A stretch of DNA of 8,989 nt from Methylococcales bacterium (lineage in GTDB: Bacteria > Pseudomonadota > Gammaproteobacteria > Methylococcales > Methylomonadaceae): NCBI GenBank assembly GCA_023144875.1, contig JAGLEW010000039.1, forward strand, positions 1-8,989, given 5' to 3'. Under the pieces are notes generated by a model. The model had not been told where the DNA came from, did no database searches, and saw only the letters and a program-made list of their open reading frames with translations. Of the stretch, positions 1-5,713 are shown one piece after another. The position numbers and the translations under genes are program-made. Positions within the stretch are counted from its first letter, which is position 1. The number at the start of each line of letters is the position of its first letter.

Positions 1-1721
1 TCATTAATGCCTTCTTGTAAAACCTGTCCTGCTTTATCTTCTTTATAAAACATGAGCTGTTCTGCATCTTGCGGTGTATAAAGTTGCCCAACTTGTGACC
101 AAATACCTAATTGACGAAACATACCTTCCATACCAAAAGTACGTGATTCATCAGGGACAATCGGTACAATTTGCTTGCCAATATTTTTATCTTTTACCAA
201 GATATTTAAAATTTTAACAAATACCATTGTCGTCGAAATTTCATTGCCTTCTCGACTGGCCGCTAACAAGCTTTTGAAAGCCGATAATTCAGGCACTTTA
301 AGCGCATAAGCTTTTTCACGACGAGACGGTAAATAGCCACCTAAATCCAATCGTTTTTGACGCATGTAATTCAGTTCTTTTGAACCTTCATCAAAGGTTA
401 AATACGGTAAATCATTTAATTCTGCATCGGTTACCACTAATTCATATTTATCTCGAAAACGGCGTAACGATTCAACGCTCATTTTTTTCTGTTGATGCGA
501 GGTATTTTGGGCTTCGCCTGATTCGCCCATCCCATAGCCCTTAACCGTTTTGGCTAAAATAACCGTTGGTTGTCCTTGATGATTAACTGCCGCTTGATAA
601 GCGGTGAAAACTTTAATTGGATCATGCCCACCACGATTTAATTCCCAAATATCTTGGTTGGTTAAATTAGCTACTAACGCTTGTAATTCGGGTGTGTTAA
701 AAAAATGTTCACGCACATACGCACCATCTTTTGACTTGAAGGTTTGATAATCACCATCCACACATTCCATCATCCGTTTGCTGATAAGCCCTTCGGTATC
801 ACGCTCTAATAGAGCATCCCAGCGTCGCCCCCAAACCACTTTAATAACATTCCAACCCGCACCCCGAAAAACACCTTCTAATTCTTGAATGATTTTTCCA
901 TTGCCACGCACAGGCCCATCTAAACGTTGCAAATTACAATTCACTAAAAAGATTAAATTATCTAAACACTCGCGCCCCGCCATCCCAATGGCACCTAATG
1001 TTTCAGGTTCATCGGTTTCACCATCGCCTAAAAATGCCCATACTTTACGGTTTTTAGGGTCAATAAAACCACGCCCTTGCATGTAACGCATGAATCGGGC
1101 TTGATAAATCGCCATAATGGGTCCTAACCCCATTGATACCGTTGGAAACTGCCAAAAATCAGGCATTAACCACGGATGTGGGTAAGAAGATAAACCGTTA
1201 CCATCAACTTCTTGGCGAAAGCTGTTCATTTGCGCTTCTGTTAAACGTCCAAGTAAAAACTCACGCGCGTAGTTTCCAGGGGATGAATGGCCTTGGAAAT
1301 AAATTAAATCTCCACCATGATTTTCATTTGCACCATGCCAAAAATGATTTTGTCCGACATCATATAAGGTTGCTAAAGAGGCAAAGCTTGCAATATGCCC
1401 ACCAACATTCGTACCCTTATTAGCCTTTAAAACCATCACCATTGCATTCCAGCGAACATACGATCGAATTTTGCGCTCAATCGTGGTATCTCCTGGAAAG
1501 AGCGGTTGTAATGCCACAGGAATAGTATTTAAATAAGCAGTTTTAGCACTGAAGGGAATATCAGAACCTGCTTGTCTTGCTAGCCCTACTAATTTTTCAA
1601 TTAAAAATTGCGCACGCTCATGACCCTCTGTTTCTAACACAGCTTGTAACGCATCCAACCATTCTTGGGTTTCAGCAGAATCAATATCATCGGTGGATGG
1701 CACATTCAAATTACTATTCAT
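1..1721 (-). CDS. aceE: Pyruvate dehydrogenase E1 component, homodimeric type (3' part beyond the left edge)
   Basis: Thiamine-diphosphate enzyme that decarboxylates pyruvate and acetylates the E2 lipoyl domain in the cytoplasmic pyruvate dehydrogenase complex. The reading frame is open from ATG at 1721-1719 to the window edge, giving 573 residues of an expected 885-890. It follows E. coli AceE closely by recall. The ThDP/Mg motif begins GDGETDEPE at residues 232-240; D233, N263 and Q265 match E. coli D230, N260 and Q262, and H409 matches active-site H407. A QEGIN segment lies at the cut, so the catalytic glutamate (E571 in E. coli) probably falls on the edge codon. The start is supported by the family-like N-terminus and by a promoter 45 bases upstream; the ribosome site (AAGAG) is weak. 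It follows fba but is separated by a terminator and its own promoter, so it is probably a separate transcription unit. aceF would be expected further left, which cannot be checked here. Confidence 0.96.
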   Translation of the reverse strand, partial: MNSNLNVPSTDDIDSAETQEWLDALQAVLETEGHERAQFLIEKLVGLARQAGSDIPFSAKTAYLNTIPVALQPLFPGDTTIERKIRSYVRWNAMVMVLKANKGTNVGGHIASFASLATLYDVGQNHFWHGANENHGGDLIYFQGHSSPGNYAREFLLGRLTEAQMNSFRQEVDGNGLSSYPHPWLMPDFWQFPTVSMGLGPIMAIYQARFMRYMQGRGFIDPKNRKVWAFLGDGETDEPETLGAIGMAGRECLDNLIFLVNCNLQRLDGPVRGNGKIIQELEGVFRGAGWNVIKVVWGRRWDALLERDTEGLISKRMMECVDGDYQTFKSKDGAYVREHFFNTPELQALVANLTNQDIWELNRGGHDPIKVFTAYQAAVNHQGQPTVILAKTVKGYGMGESGEAQNTSHQQKKMSVESLRRFRDKYELVVTDAELNDLPYLTFDEGSKELNYMRQKRLDLGGYLPSRREKAYALKVPELSAFKSLLAASREGNEISTTMVFVKILNILVKDKNIGKQIVPIVPDESRTFGMEGMFRQLGIWSQVGQLYTPQDAEQLMFYKEDKAGQVLQEGIN

Positions 1722-1765
1722 TGATAACTCTTAAATTAACGGTGAAGTCTAAAAAACAATCTAAC

Positions 1766-1795
1766 ATTATAGCCTAGGCTTTTCTATTCAATCAA
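1766..1795 (-). promoter_or_regulatory. Sigma-70-like promoter of aceE
   Basis: On the minus strand, TTGATT (1795-1790) and a perfect TATAAT (1771-1766) are separated by 18 bases. Transcription would start near 1759, giving a leader of about 38 bases before the aceE ATG at 1721. It lies downstream of the fba terminator, as expected for an independent unit. The spacer contains the 10-base palindrome AGCCTAGGCT (1771-1780), which touches the -10 box and could be an operator. Confidence 0.65.
1771..1780. repeat. Perfect 10-base palindrome in the aceE promoter spacer
   Basis: AGCCTAGGCT is identical to its reverse complement and sits between the -35 and -10 boxes of the predicted aceE promoter, overlapping the first base of the -10. 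A binding site here would block polymerase. It does not resemble the PdhR site of enterobacteria (ATTGGT-N3-ACCAAT). Ten bases is short, so chance is possible. Confidence 0.35.
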
Positions 1796-1825
1796 AAATG
1801 AAAATTTTAAACATCTTTCTACGGC

Positions 1826-1864
1826 TTAAAAACAAAAAAAGGCCGATGCTAAGCGCACCGACCT
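1826..1864 (-). terminator. Rho-independent terminator after fba
   Basis: On the minus strand AGGTCGGTGC (1864-1855) pairs with GCATCGGCCT (1849-1840) around the loop GCTTA: ten pairs, two of them G-U. A T-rich tract follows, TTTTTT then G then TTTTT. The stem begins 18 bases after the fba stop codon. It should end the tal-fba transcript and separate it from aceE. Confidence 0.88.
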
Positions 1865-1882
1865 TTCTCTACAACAAAACGC

Positions 1883-2962
1883 TTATAATGAATTTGTCGC
1901 GTTTAGATCTGCAAAGGTTTGTTCCAAACGGTTTGCCATACCCACTTCCCCTGCACGTTGCCAAACGCGAGGATCATAGTATTTTTTATTAGGACTATCT
2001 TCCCCATCTGGGTTGCCAATTTGCCCTTGTAAATACGCTTCATTTTCTTTATAGAAGTTCATCACAGCTTCCCACGTTGCCCACTGGGTATCGGTATCAA
2101 TATTCATTTTAATCACACCGTAACCAATAGACTCTTTAATTTCAGCTTCACTGGAACCTGAGCCCCCATGAAAAACAAAATTCAAGCTATTCGTGGGAAG
2201 ATCATATTTTTCAGATACATAGGCTTGAGAGTCACGTAAAATAGTGGGGGTTAATTTTACATTCCCTGGTTTATACACCCCATGAACATTCCCAAAAGAA
2301 GCCGCAATGGTAAAACGAGGGCTAATTTTGCTTAATTCTTCATAAGCATACGCCACTTCTTCAGGTTGGGTGTATAACAAAGAGGAATCCATATCCGAAT
2401 TATCAACCCCATCTTCTTCACCACCTGTACACCCGAGTTCAATTTCTAAGGTCATATCCATTTTGGACATACGGGTTAAATATTGCCCACAGGTACCAAT
2501 GTTTTCTTCTAAGCTTTCTTCGGATAAATCCAGCATATGAGAGCTAAATAAAGGTTTACCTGTTTCGGCAAAATGTTTTTCACCTGCATCTAATAAACCA
2601 TCAATCCAAGGTAATAATTTTTTAGCCGCATGGTCGGTGTGTAAAATAACAGGCACGCCATAATGCACCGCCATATTATGCACATGTTTTGCCCCTGAAA
2701 TTGCCCCTAAAATGGCATTTTGTTGCCCTTCTAGTTTTAAACCTTTTCCAGAGAAAAATGCCGCCCCCCCATTTGAAAACTGAATAACAACCGCTGATTT
2801 TGCTTTTGCCGCCGCTTCTAATACCGCATTAATAGAATCGGTATTAATGGTATTAACCGCAGGCAACGCTAAGGCATTTTCCTTACAAAGCGCAAATACT
2901 TTTTGTACATCATCCCCAGTGATAACACCAGGCTTTACAATATCTAAAATTTTTTGTGACAT
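1883..2962 (-). CDS. fba: Class II (zinc) fructose-bisphosphate aldolase
   Basis: Reversibly cleaves fructose 1,6-bisphosphate to dihydroxyacetone phosphate and glyceraldehyde 3-phosphate; many class II aldolases also act on sedoheptulose 1,7-bisphosphate. At 359 residues it has the same length as E. coli FbaA (class IIA) and aligns without evident gaps by recall. The catalytic D110 and zinc ligand H111 lie in HTDH, E175 in TLEIE, and zinc ligands H227 and H265 in GNVHGVYKPGN and FVFHGGSGS. All key residues are present. The start is the ATG at 2962; the segment before it is A/T-rich without a clear Shine-Dalgarno. It lies 74 bases downstream of tal, with a candidate promoter in the gap, and is closed by a strong terminator. 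In RuMP bacteria this enzyme serves triose formation and ribulose 5-phosphate regeneration. No phosphofructokinase gene accompanies it here. Confidence 0.97.
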   Translation of the reverse strand: MSQKILDIVKPGVITGDDVQKVFALCKENALALPAVNTINTDSINAVLEAAAKAKSAVVIQFSNGGAAFFSGKGLKLEGQQNAILGAISGAKHVHNMAVHYGVPVILHTDHAAKKLLPWIDGLLDAGEKHFAETGKPLFSSHMLDLSEESLEENIGTCGQYLTRMSKMDMTLEIELGCTGGEEDGVDNSDMDSSLLYTQPEEVAYAYEELSKISPRFTIAASFGNVHGVYKPGNVKLTPTILRDSQAYVSEKYDLPTNSLNFVFHGGSGSSEAEIKESIGYGVIKMNIDTDTQWATWEAVMNFYKENEAYLQGQIGNPDGEDSPNKKYYDPRVWQRAGEVGMANRLEQTFADLNATNSL

Positions 2963-2980
2963 ATTTTTTTATTATTAAGA

Positions 2981-3009
2981 ATTTAACAATGGCACCACGT
3001 ATCTTTCAA
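2981..3009 (-). promoter_or_regulatory. Candidate sigma-70 promoter in the tal-fba gap
   Basis: Minus-strand TTGAAA (3009-3004) and TTAAAT (2986-2981) are 17 bases apart, matching consensus at five and four of six positions. The predicted start near 2974 would leave only about a dozen untranslated bases before fba, consistent with the lack of a clear ribosome site. The region is AT-rich, so a chance match is a real possibility. Confidence 0.35.
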
Positions 3010-3024
3010 TAAAAAACGTGATAC
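2992..3024 (-). other. Intercistronic stem-loop between tal and fba
   Basis: In minus-strand RNA, GTATCACGT (3024-3016) can pair with ACGTGGTGC (3000-2992): nine pairs including two G-U, with a 15-base loop. No T-run follows, so it is unlikely to be an intrinsic terminator. It may be an mRNA-processing or stability element, or incidental. The -35 box of the candidate fba promoter lies inside the loop. Confidence 0.35.
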
Positions 3025-3036
3025 TTCATTTTTGAT

Positions 3037-4020
3037 TTAAGCTTCTAGTTTCGCTAAACGATCCGCTAATAATGTTTCTAACGCTACCAATGCTTTAGAG
3101 AAACCCTCAATACCTTCAGCAAGTTTATCGGTTGCCATTTGATTTTCTGCATGCATTTTTTCAAAAGTCACTTTATCAACAGAGATTTTTTCAATGTCTG
3201 CCGCATCTGCATTTTCTTGCGTTAATTTACGCGGTAACTCGCCTTCTGTTTCTTGTAATGTCGCTAATAATGCAGGTGAAATAGTTAATAAATCAGACCC
3301 TGCTAATTCAGTGATTTCACCCACATTACGGAAACTTGCGCCCATTACTTCCGTGTCATAACCAAATTTTTTGTAATAATTATAAACAGCTGTTACTGAA
3401 ACCACACCAGGATCTTCGGCTGGCTCGTAAGAATCTCGACCTGTATCTTTTTTATACCAATCAAGAATACGACCAACGAATGGTGAAATTAAGGTAATGC
3501 CGCCTTCAGCACAGGCAATCGCTTGATGTAAACCGAATAACAAAGTTAAGTTACAGTGAATCCCTTCTTTTTCTAAAACCTCTGCGGCTTTAATACCTTC
3601 CCACGTTGAGGCAATTTTAATTAAAATTCTATCTTTAGAGATGCCAGCGGCTTCATACTGAGCGATTAATTCACGACCTTTAGCAATCGTTGCATCGGTA
3701 TCAAAAGAAAGACGGGCATCAACTTCCGTTGAAACACGCCCCGATACAATTTTGAGAATTTCAAGACCAAAAGAAACGGCTAAACGATCAAAGGCTAAGG
3801 TAACCACACCTGCCGCTGACGCATCATTTCCTAGGGTTGTTCTTGCACTTGTAAGTGTGTCATCAACAATGCTTTGATACTGAGGCATTTCTGCCGCCAT
3901 TGTAATTAATGAAGGATTGGTCGTCGCATCACGCGGTGTAAACTTTCCAATTGCTTCAAGGTCACCTGTATCTGCGACAACAACTGTCATTTCTTTTAAT
4001 TGTTCAAGTAAATTTGCCAT
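3037..4020 (-). CDS. tal: Transaldolase (TalB type)
   Basis: Transfers a dihydroxyacetone unit from sedoheptulose 7-phosphate to glyceraldehyde 3-phosphate, reversibly, through a lysine Schiff base; in the RuMP cycle it serves sugar rearrangement and ribulose 5-phosphate regeneration. The product is 327 residues, slightly longer than E. coli TalB (317). Active-site positions match TalB by recall: D17, N35 in DATTNPSL, E99 (TalB E96), Schiff-base K135 in LIKIASTWEG (K132), N157 and T159 in CNLTLLF, and S179, F181, R184 in SPFVGR. The frame is open up to a GTG at 4032, but I chose the ATG at 4020. The Shine-Dalgarno-like AAAAGGG abuts the GTG and can only serve the ATG, and MANLLEQLKE is the family-like N-terminus. 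The 126 bases upstream of the start are very AT-rich and probably hold a promoter, but no single -35/-10 pair stands out. Confidence 0.96.
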   Translation of the reverse strand: MANLLEQLKEMTVVVADTGDLEAIGKFTPRDATTNPSLITMAAEMPQYQSIVDDTLTSARTTLGNDASAAGVVTLAFDRLAVSFGLEILKIVSGRVSTEVDARLSFDTDATIAKGRELIAQYEAAGISKDRILIKIASTWEGIKAAEVLEKEGIHCNLTLLFGLHQAIACAEGGITLISPFVGRILDWYKKDTGRDSYEPAEDPGVVSVTAVYNYYKKFGYDTEVMGASFRNVGEITELAGSDLLTISPALLATLQETEGELPRKLTQENADAADIEKISVDKVTFEKMHAENQMATDKLAEGIEGFSKALVALETLLADRLAKLEA

Positions 4021-4138
4021 AATTAGAAACACCCTTTTAATTTAATATAAAAAATACAACTAAATAATACGAAACGATTATTTAACCCTATTGAATTATG
4101 AAGAAAATAATAAAAATTTCACCATTCAATAACGTTCG

Positions 4139-4180
4139 ATAAAACACTGCCTGGATGCCTTTTATTGACAACCCAGACAA
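4139..4180 (-). terminator. Possible weak terminator after the repeat-protein pair
   Basis: In minus-strand RNA TTGTCTGG (4180-4173) pairs with CCAGGCAG (4154-4147), then TGTC with GGCA around an AATAAAA loop. Several pairs are G-U on the minus strand and become A-C mismatches on the plus strand, so the structure favours minus-strand RNA. It begins 15 bases after the stop codon of the soluble repeat gene. Only TGTTTTAT follows, so termination may be partial. Confidence 0.4.
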
Positions 4181-4195
4181 TTTTTCAAATAGATG

Positions 4196-4825
4196 TTATG
4201 TTCTTGCTTGCAAGTATCGTTCAACACCACTGGTTGCAACCGGTTCAACTATTGTGGCAGATTCAACCGCCGCAACGGTTTCTTCAACTAATTTTCGAGT
4301 CGCTAAAACCTGTTTTGCAACATATTTAGAAACACCTGTTACTAAAACTTCTTTACGGTTGTCTAAATAATTCGCCACGCCTGTTGTTTTCAAAACAGGG
4401 GGGGCATTTTTGATGGCAATAATTTTTCTTGCCACATATTTTGCCACGCCACTGGTCGTTCTATCATGGCTTGCTAAATATTTTTCGACGCCACTTACGT
4501 TAACTTTTGGTTTTACATCCTGAGTTTGTAAGTATTTTTCAACCCCTGTTGCATTTACAACCTCTAAAAGGTTTTCTTTTATTTTTTGTTTGGTTGCAAT
4601 CGATTGCCTTGCTAAATATCGTGCGACACCGCTTGGTAAATTTTGCTCTTTAATGCTTAAATATTTAGCAACCCCTGTGGCAGAAGCGATCGGTTTTTGA
4701 TTGCTTAAATATTGAGCAACGCCTGTTAAACCATTCGCATTATCGTCAGATACTATAGTAGTTGTTACCTTCGCAACATCCTCATCCGATGATATTCCAA
4801 ATAGTGACCCAAATAAACCAGCCAT
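4196..4825 (-). CDS. Soluble repeat protein with nine [ST]GVxxY[LV] motifs, function unknown
   Basis: I do not recognise a named family. The 209-residue product has no signal peptide and no clear membrane span. After a short N-terminus containing GLFGSLFG (3-10) and an acidic stretch, nine copies of [ST]-G-V-x-x-Y-[LV] begin at residues 34, 50, 65, 93, 111, 125, 148, 163 and 199. Four of the eight steps are 14-16 residues. Three of the longer steps (28, 23 and 36) carry a basic, probably helical insert of the type A-[RK]-x-x-x-x-A-x-[KR], as in ARKIIAIK. The ATG at 4825 has an AAGGA site six bases upstream. That site overlaps the stop codon region of the preceding gene, only three bases away, so translational coupling is likely. 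The upstream membrane protein carries the same motif in its cytoplasmic tail, suggesting that the two products share a partner or bind each other. A scaffold or adaptor role is inference only. Confidence 0.85.
   Translation of the reverse strand: MAGLFGSLFGISSDEDVAKVTTTIVSDDNANGLTGVAQYLSNQKPIASATGVAKYLSIKEQNLPSGVARYLARQSIATKQKIKENLLEVVNATGVEKYLQTQDVKPKVNVSGVEKYLASHDRTTSGVAKYVARKIIAIKNAPPVLKTTGVANYLDNRKEVLVTGVSKYVAKQVLATRKLVEETVAAVESATIVEPVATSGVERYLQART
4211..4726 (-). repeat. Nine-copy degenerate coding repeat ([ST]GVxxY[LV])
   Basis: Copies read TGVAQYL, TGVAKYL, SGVARYL, TGVEKYL, SGVEKYL, SGVAKYV, TGVANYL, TGVSKYV and SGVERYL. Gly-Val and Tyr are invariant, while linkers vary in length and sequence. 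On the DNA the copies use different synonymous codons, for example several Thr and Gly codons, so the repeat is conserved as protein rather than as recent DNA duplication. Confidence 0.9.
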
Positions 4826-4828
4826 ATC

Positions 4829-5554
4829 TTATCCTTTATCACGTAGATATTTTTCAACACCCGTTTTTTTAGAAACTGCCGCCGCTTTTGCCGCAACAAC
4901 TCGTTTTGCCACGTACTTAGCCACCCCTGATGTTGGTGTTTTTTCTTTATTTTGTAAGTATTTAGCCACTGACGATAACTCGGGCATATTTTTACTTAAA
5001 TATCGACCGACCCCTGTTGCGCTATTAAGTGTTGCTCTGGCAATTCTTTTGGTAGATGCGACCCGTGTTTTTTTACTTGGTTTTTCAGGTGCTGATGCCG
5101 ATTTTCCTTTCAATAAGACAAAACCTGCAATCGCTAAAACTAACAACCCTAACAAGGTTACTATAGACGCATCTCCTGCATCATCAGACGCTTCTGTTGC
5201 TACCTCTAGCACCTCTTCTGATTGGCTAGAAACACTTGCGCTTGACGCTGAGGCTGAACGACTTGGTTCACTATTTTTTGTGATAGTCGACGAAGCAGTA
5301 TCCGTTGCCTGATGTTTATAATCCGCATCATGATAAAGTACAGTCGGTTCAAAATTTGTTGCTGGATACTGAGAATCTGGTTTACTTTTTTTGGCTGTCG
5401 TAGTCGTACTGGATGATGTAACGCTTGCTTCCTCTACATCACTGTAAATAACGGTTGGTTCAAAATTGGCTGCTGGATAATCTTCTGCCCCAACGACAGG
5501 ACTCGCTAATACCAATGCGGCAACCAAACCACCGGTTAAATGTTGTATCTTCAC
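4829..5554 (-). CDS. Single-pass membrane protein with periplasmic repeat and cytoplasmic GVxKY[LV] tail, function unknown
   Basis: Unrecognised protein of 241 residues. Residues 1-23 look like a signal peptide, with cleavage likely after VVGA. The next part holds two near-identical 15-residue blocks built on YPA-[AT]-NFEPTV-[IL]-Y-x-D, at 25-39 and 62-76. Ser/Thr-rich and then acidic low-complexity linkers follow to about 128. A hydrophobic span at about 130-148 is followed by a strongly basic stretch, which by the positive-inside rule puts the C-terminus in the cytoplasm. That tail has four copies of the motif shared with the next gene, starting at 180, 194 (SSVAKYL, with Ser replacing Gly), 209 and 231. 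The start is GTG at 5554, supported by a strong GAGGGGAG site (5562-5569) seven bases upstream. The following gene begins three bases after the stop. An anchor linking an envelope ligand to a cytoplasmic partner is a reasonable but unproven reading. Confidence 0.85.
   Translation of the reverse strand: MKIQHLTGGLVAALVLASPVVGAEDYPAANFEPTVIYSDVEEASVTSSSTTTTAKKSKPDSQYPATNFEPTVLYHDADYKHQATDTASSTITKNSEPSRSASASSASVSSQSEEVLEVATEASDDAGDASIVTLLGLLVLAIAGFVLLKGKSASAPEKPSKKTRVASTKRIARATLNSATGVGRYLSKNMPELSSVAKYLQNKEKTPTSGVAKYVAKRVVAAKAAAVSKKTGVEKYLRDKG
4844..5017 (-). repeat. Four-copy GVxKY[LV] repeat in the cytoplasmic tail
   Basis: Copies are TGVGRYL, SSVAKYL, SGVAKYV and TGVEKYL. The third is followed by AKRVVAAK, the same type of basic insert seen after the YV- and some YL-ending copies of the neighbouring soluble protein. 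Both short and long repeat units are therefore shared by the two genes. Confidence 0.88.
5327..5482 (-). repeat. Duplicated periplasmic motif YPAxNFEPTVxYxD
   Basis: Two blocks at 5482-5438 and 5371-5327 encode DYPAANFEPTVIYSD and QYPATNFEPTVLYHD, 12 of 15 residues... identical apart from conservative or outer positions, separated by a 22-residue Ser/Thr/Lys-rich linker. They follow the predicted signal-peptide cleavage site, so they should face the periplasm. Function unknown; a ligand- or wall-binding element is possible. Confidence 0.8.
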
Positions 5555-5713
5555 GTTTAAACTCCCCTCTAGACGTTATTTTAATGCCTATACCTGCGCA
5601 TATATATAATTATTAAAGCCACTATCGTAACGCAACTTGTTCAAGATTAACACTTTTTAAATTTGTTTTTCTTAATTAATATATACAAACGCAGATATAG
5701 TTTTTAGCGTAAG
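5555..5713. other. AT-rich intergenic region between tkt and the membrane repeat gene
   Basis: This gap of 159 bases holds the strong GAGGGGAG ribosome site for the GTG start at 5554, a small inverted repeat CTTG-TT-CAAG (5636-5645), and long A/T runs. I see no convincing intrinsic terminator after tkt. Several -10-like hexamers exist, but no well-spaced -35/-10 pair stands out, so whether the repeat genes have their own promoter or are read through from tkt cannot be decided. Confidence 0.4.

Noticed and set aside
889..1423. Plus-strand reading frames inside aceE
   Set aside because: They lie antisense to a well-supported conserved enzyme and their translations resemble no protein; they are shadow frames.
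4021..4032. Upstream GTG start for tal adding four residues
   Set aside because: The purine-rich AAAAGGG directly abuts the GTG and cannot serve it, while the ATG at 4020 gives the family-like N-terminus.
4155..4370. Plus-strand frame opposite the soluble repeat gene
   Set aside because: Antisense to the repeat-coding frame, without a ribosome site, and composed of the complement of the repeat.
4211..5017. CRISPR-like or tandem DNA repeat array
   Set aside because: The periodicity is in the protein; DNA copies are degenerate, units are unequal, and the frame is open throughout.
5049..5312. Plus-strand frame opposite the membrane repeat gene
   Set aside because: The minus frame has a signal peptide, membrane span, ribosome site and repeats; the plus frame has none of these.
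5605..5610. Exact TATAAT on the plus strand
   Set aside because: It sits in an AT-rich gap with no plus-strand gene downstream and no convincing -35.
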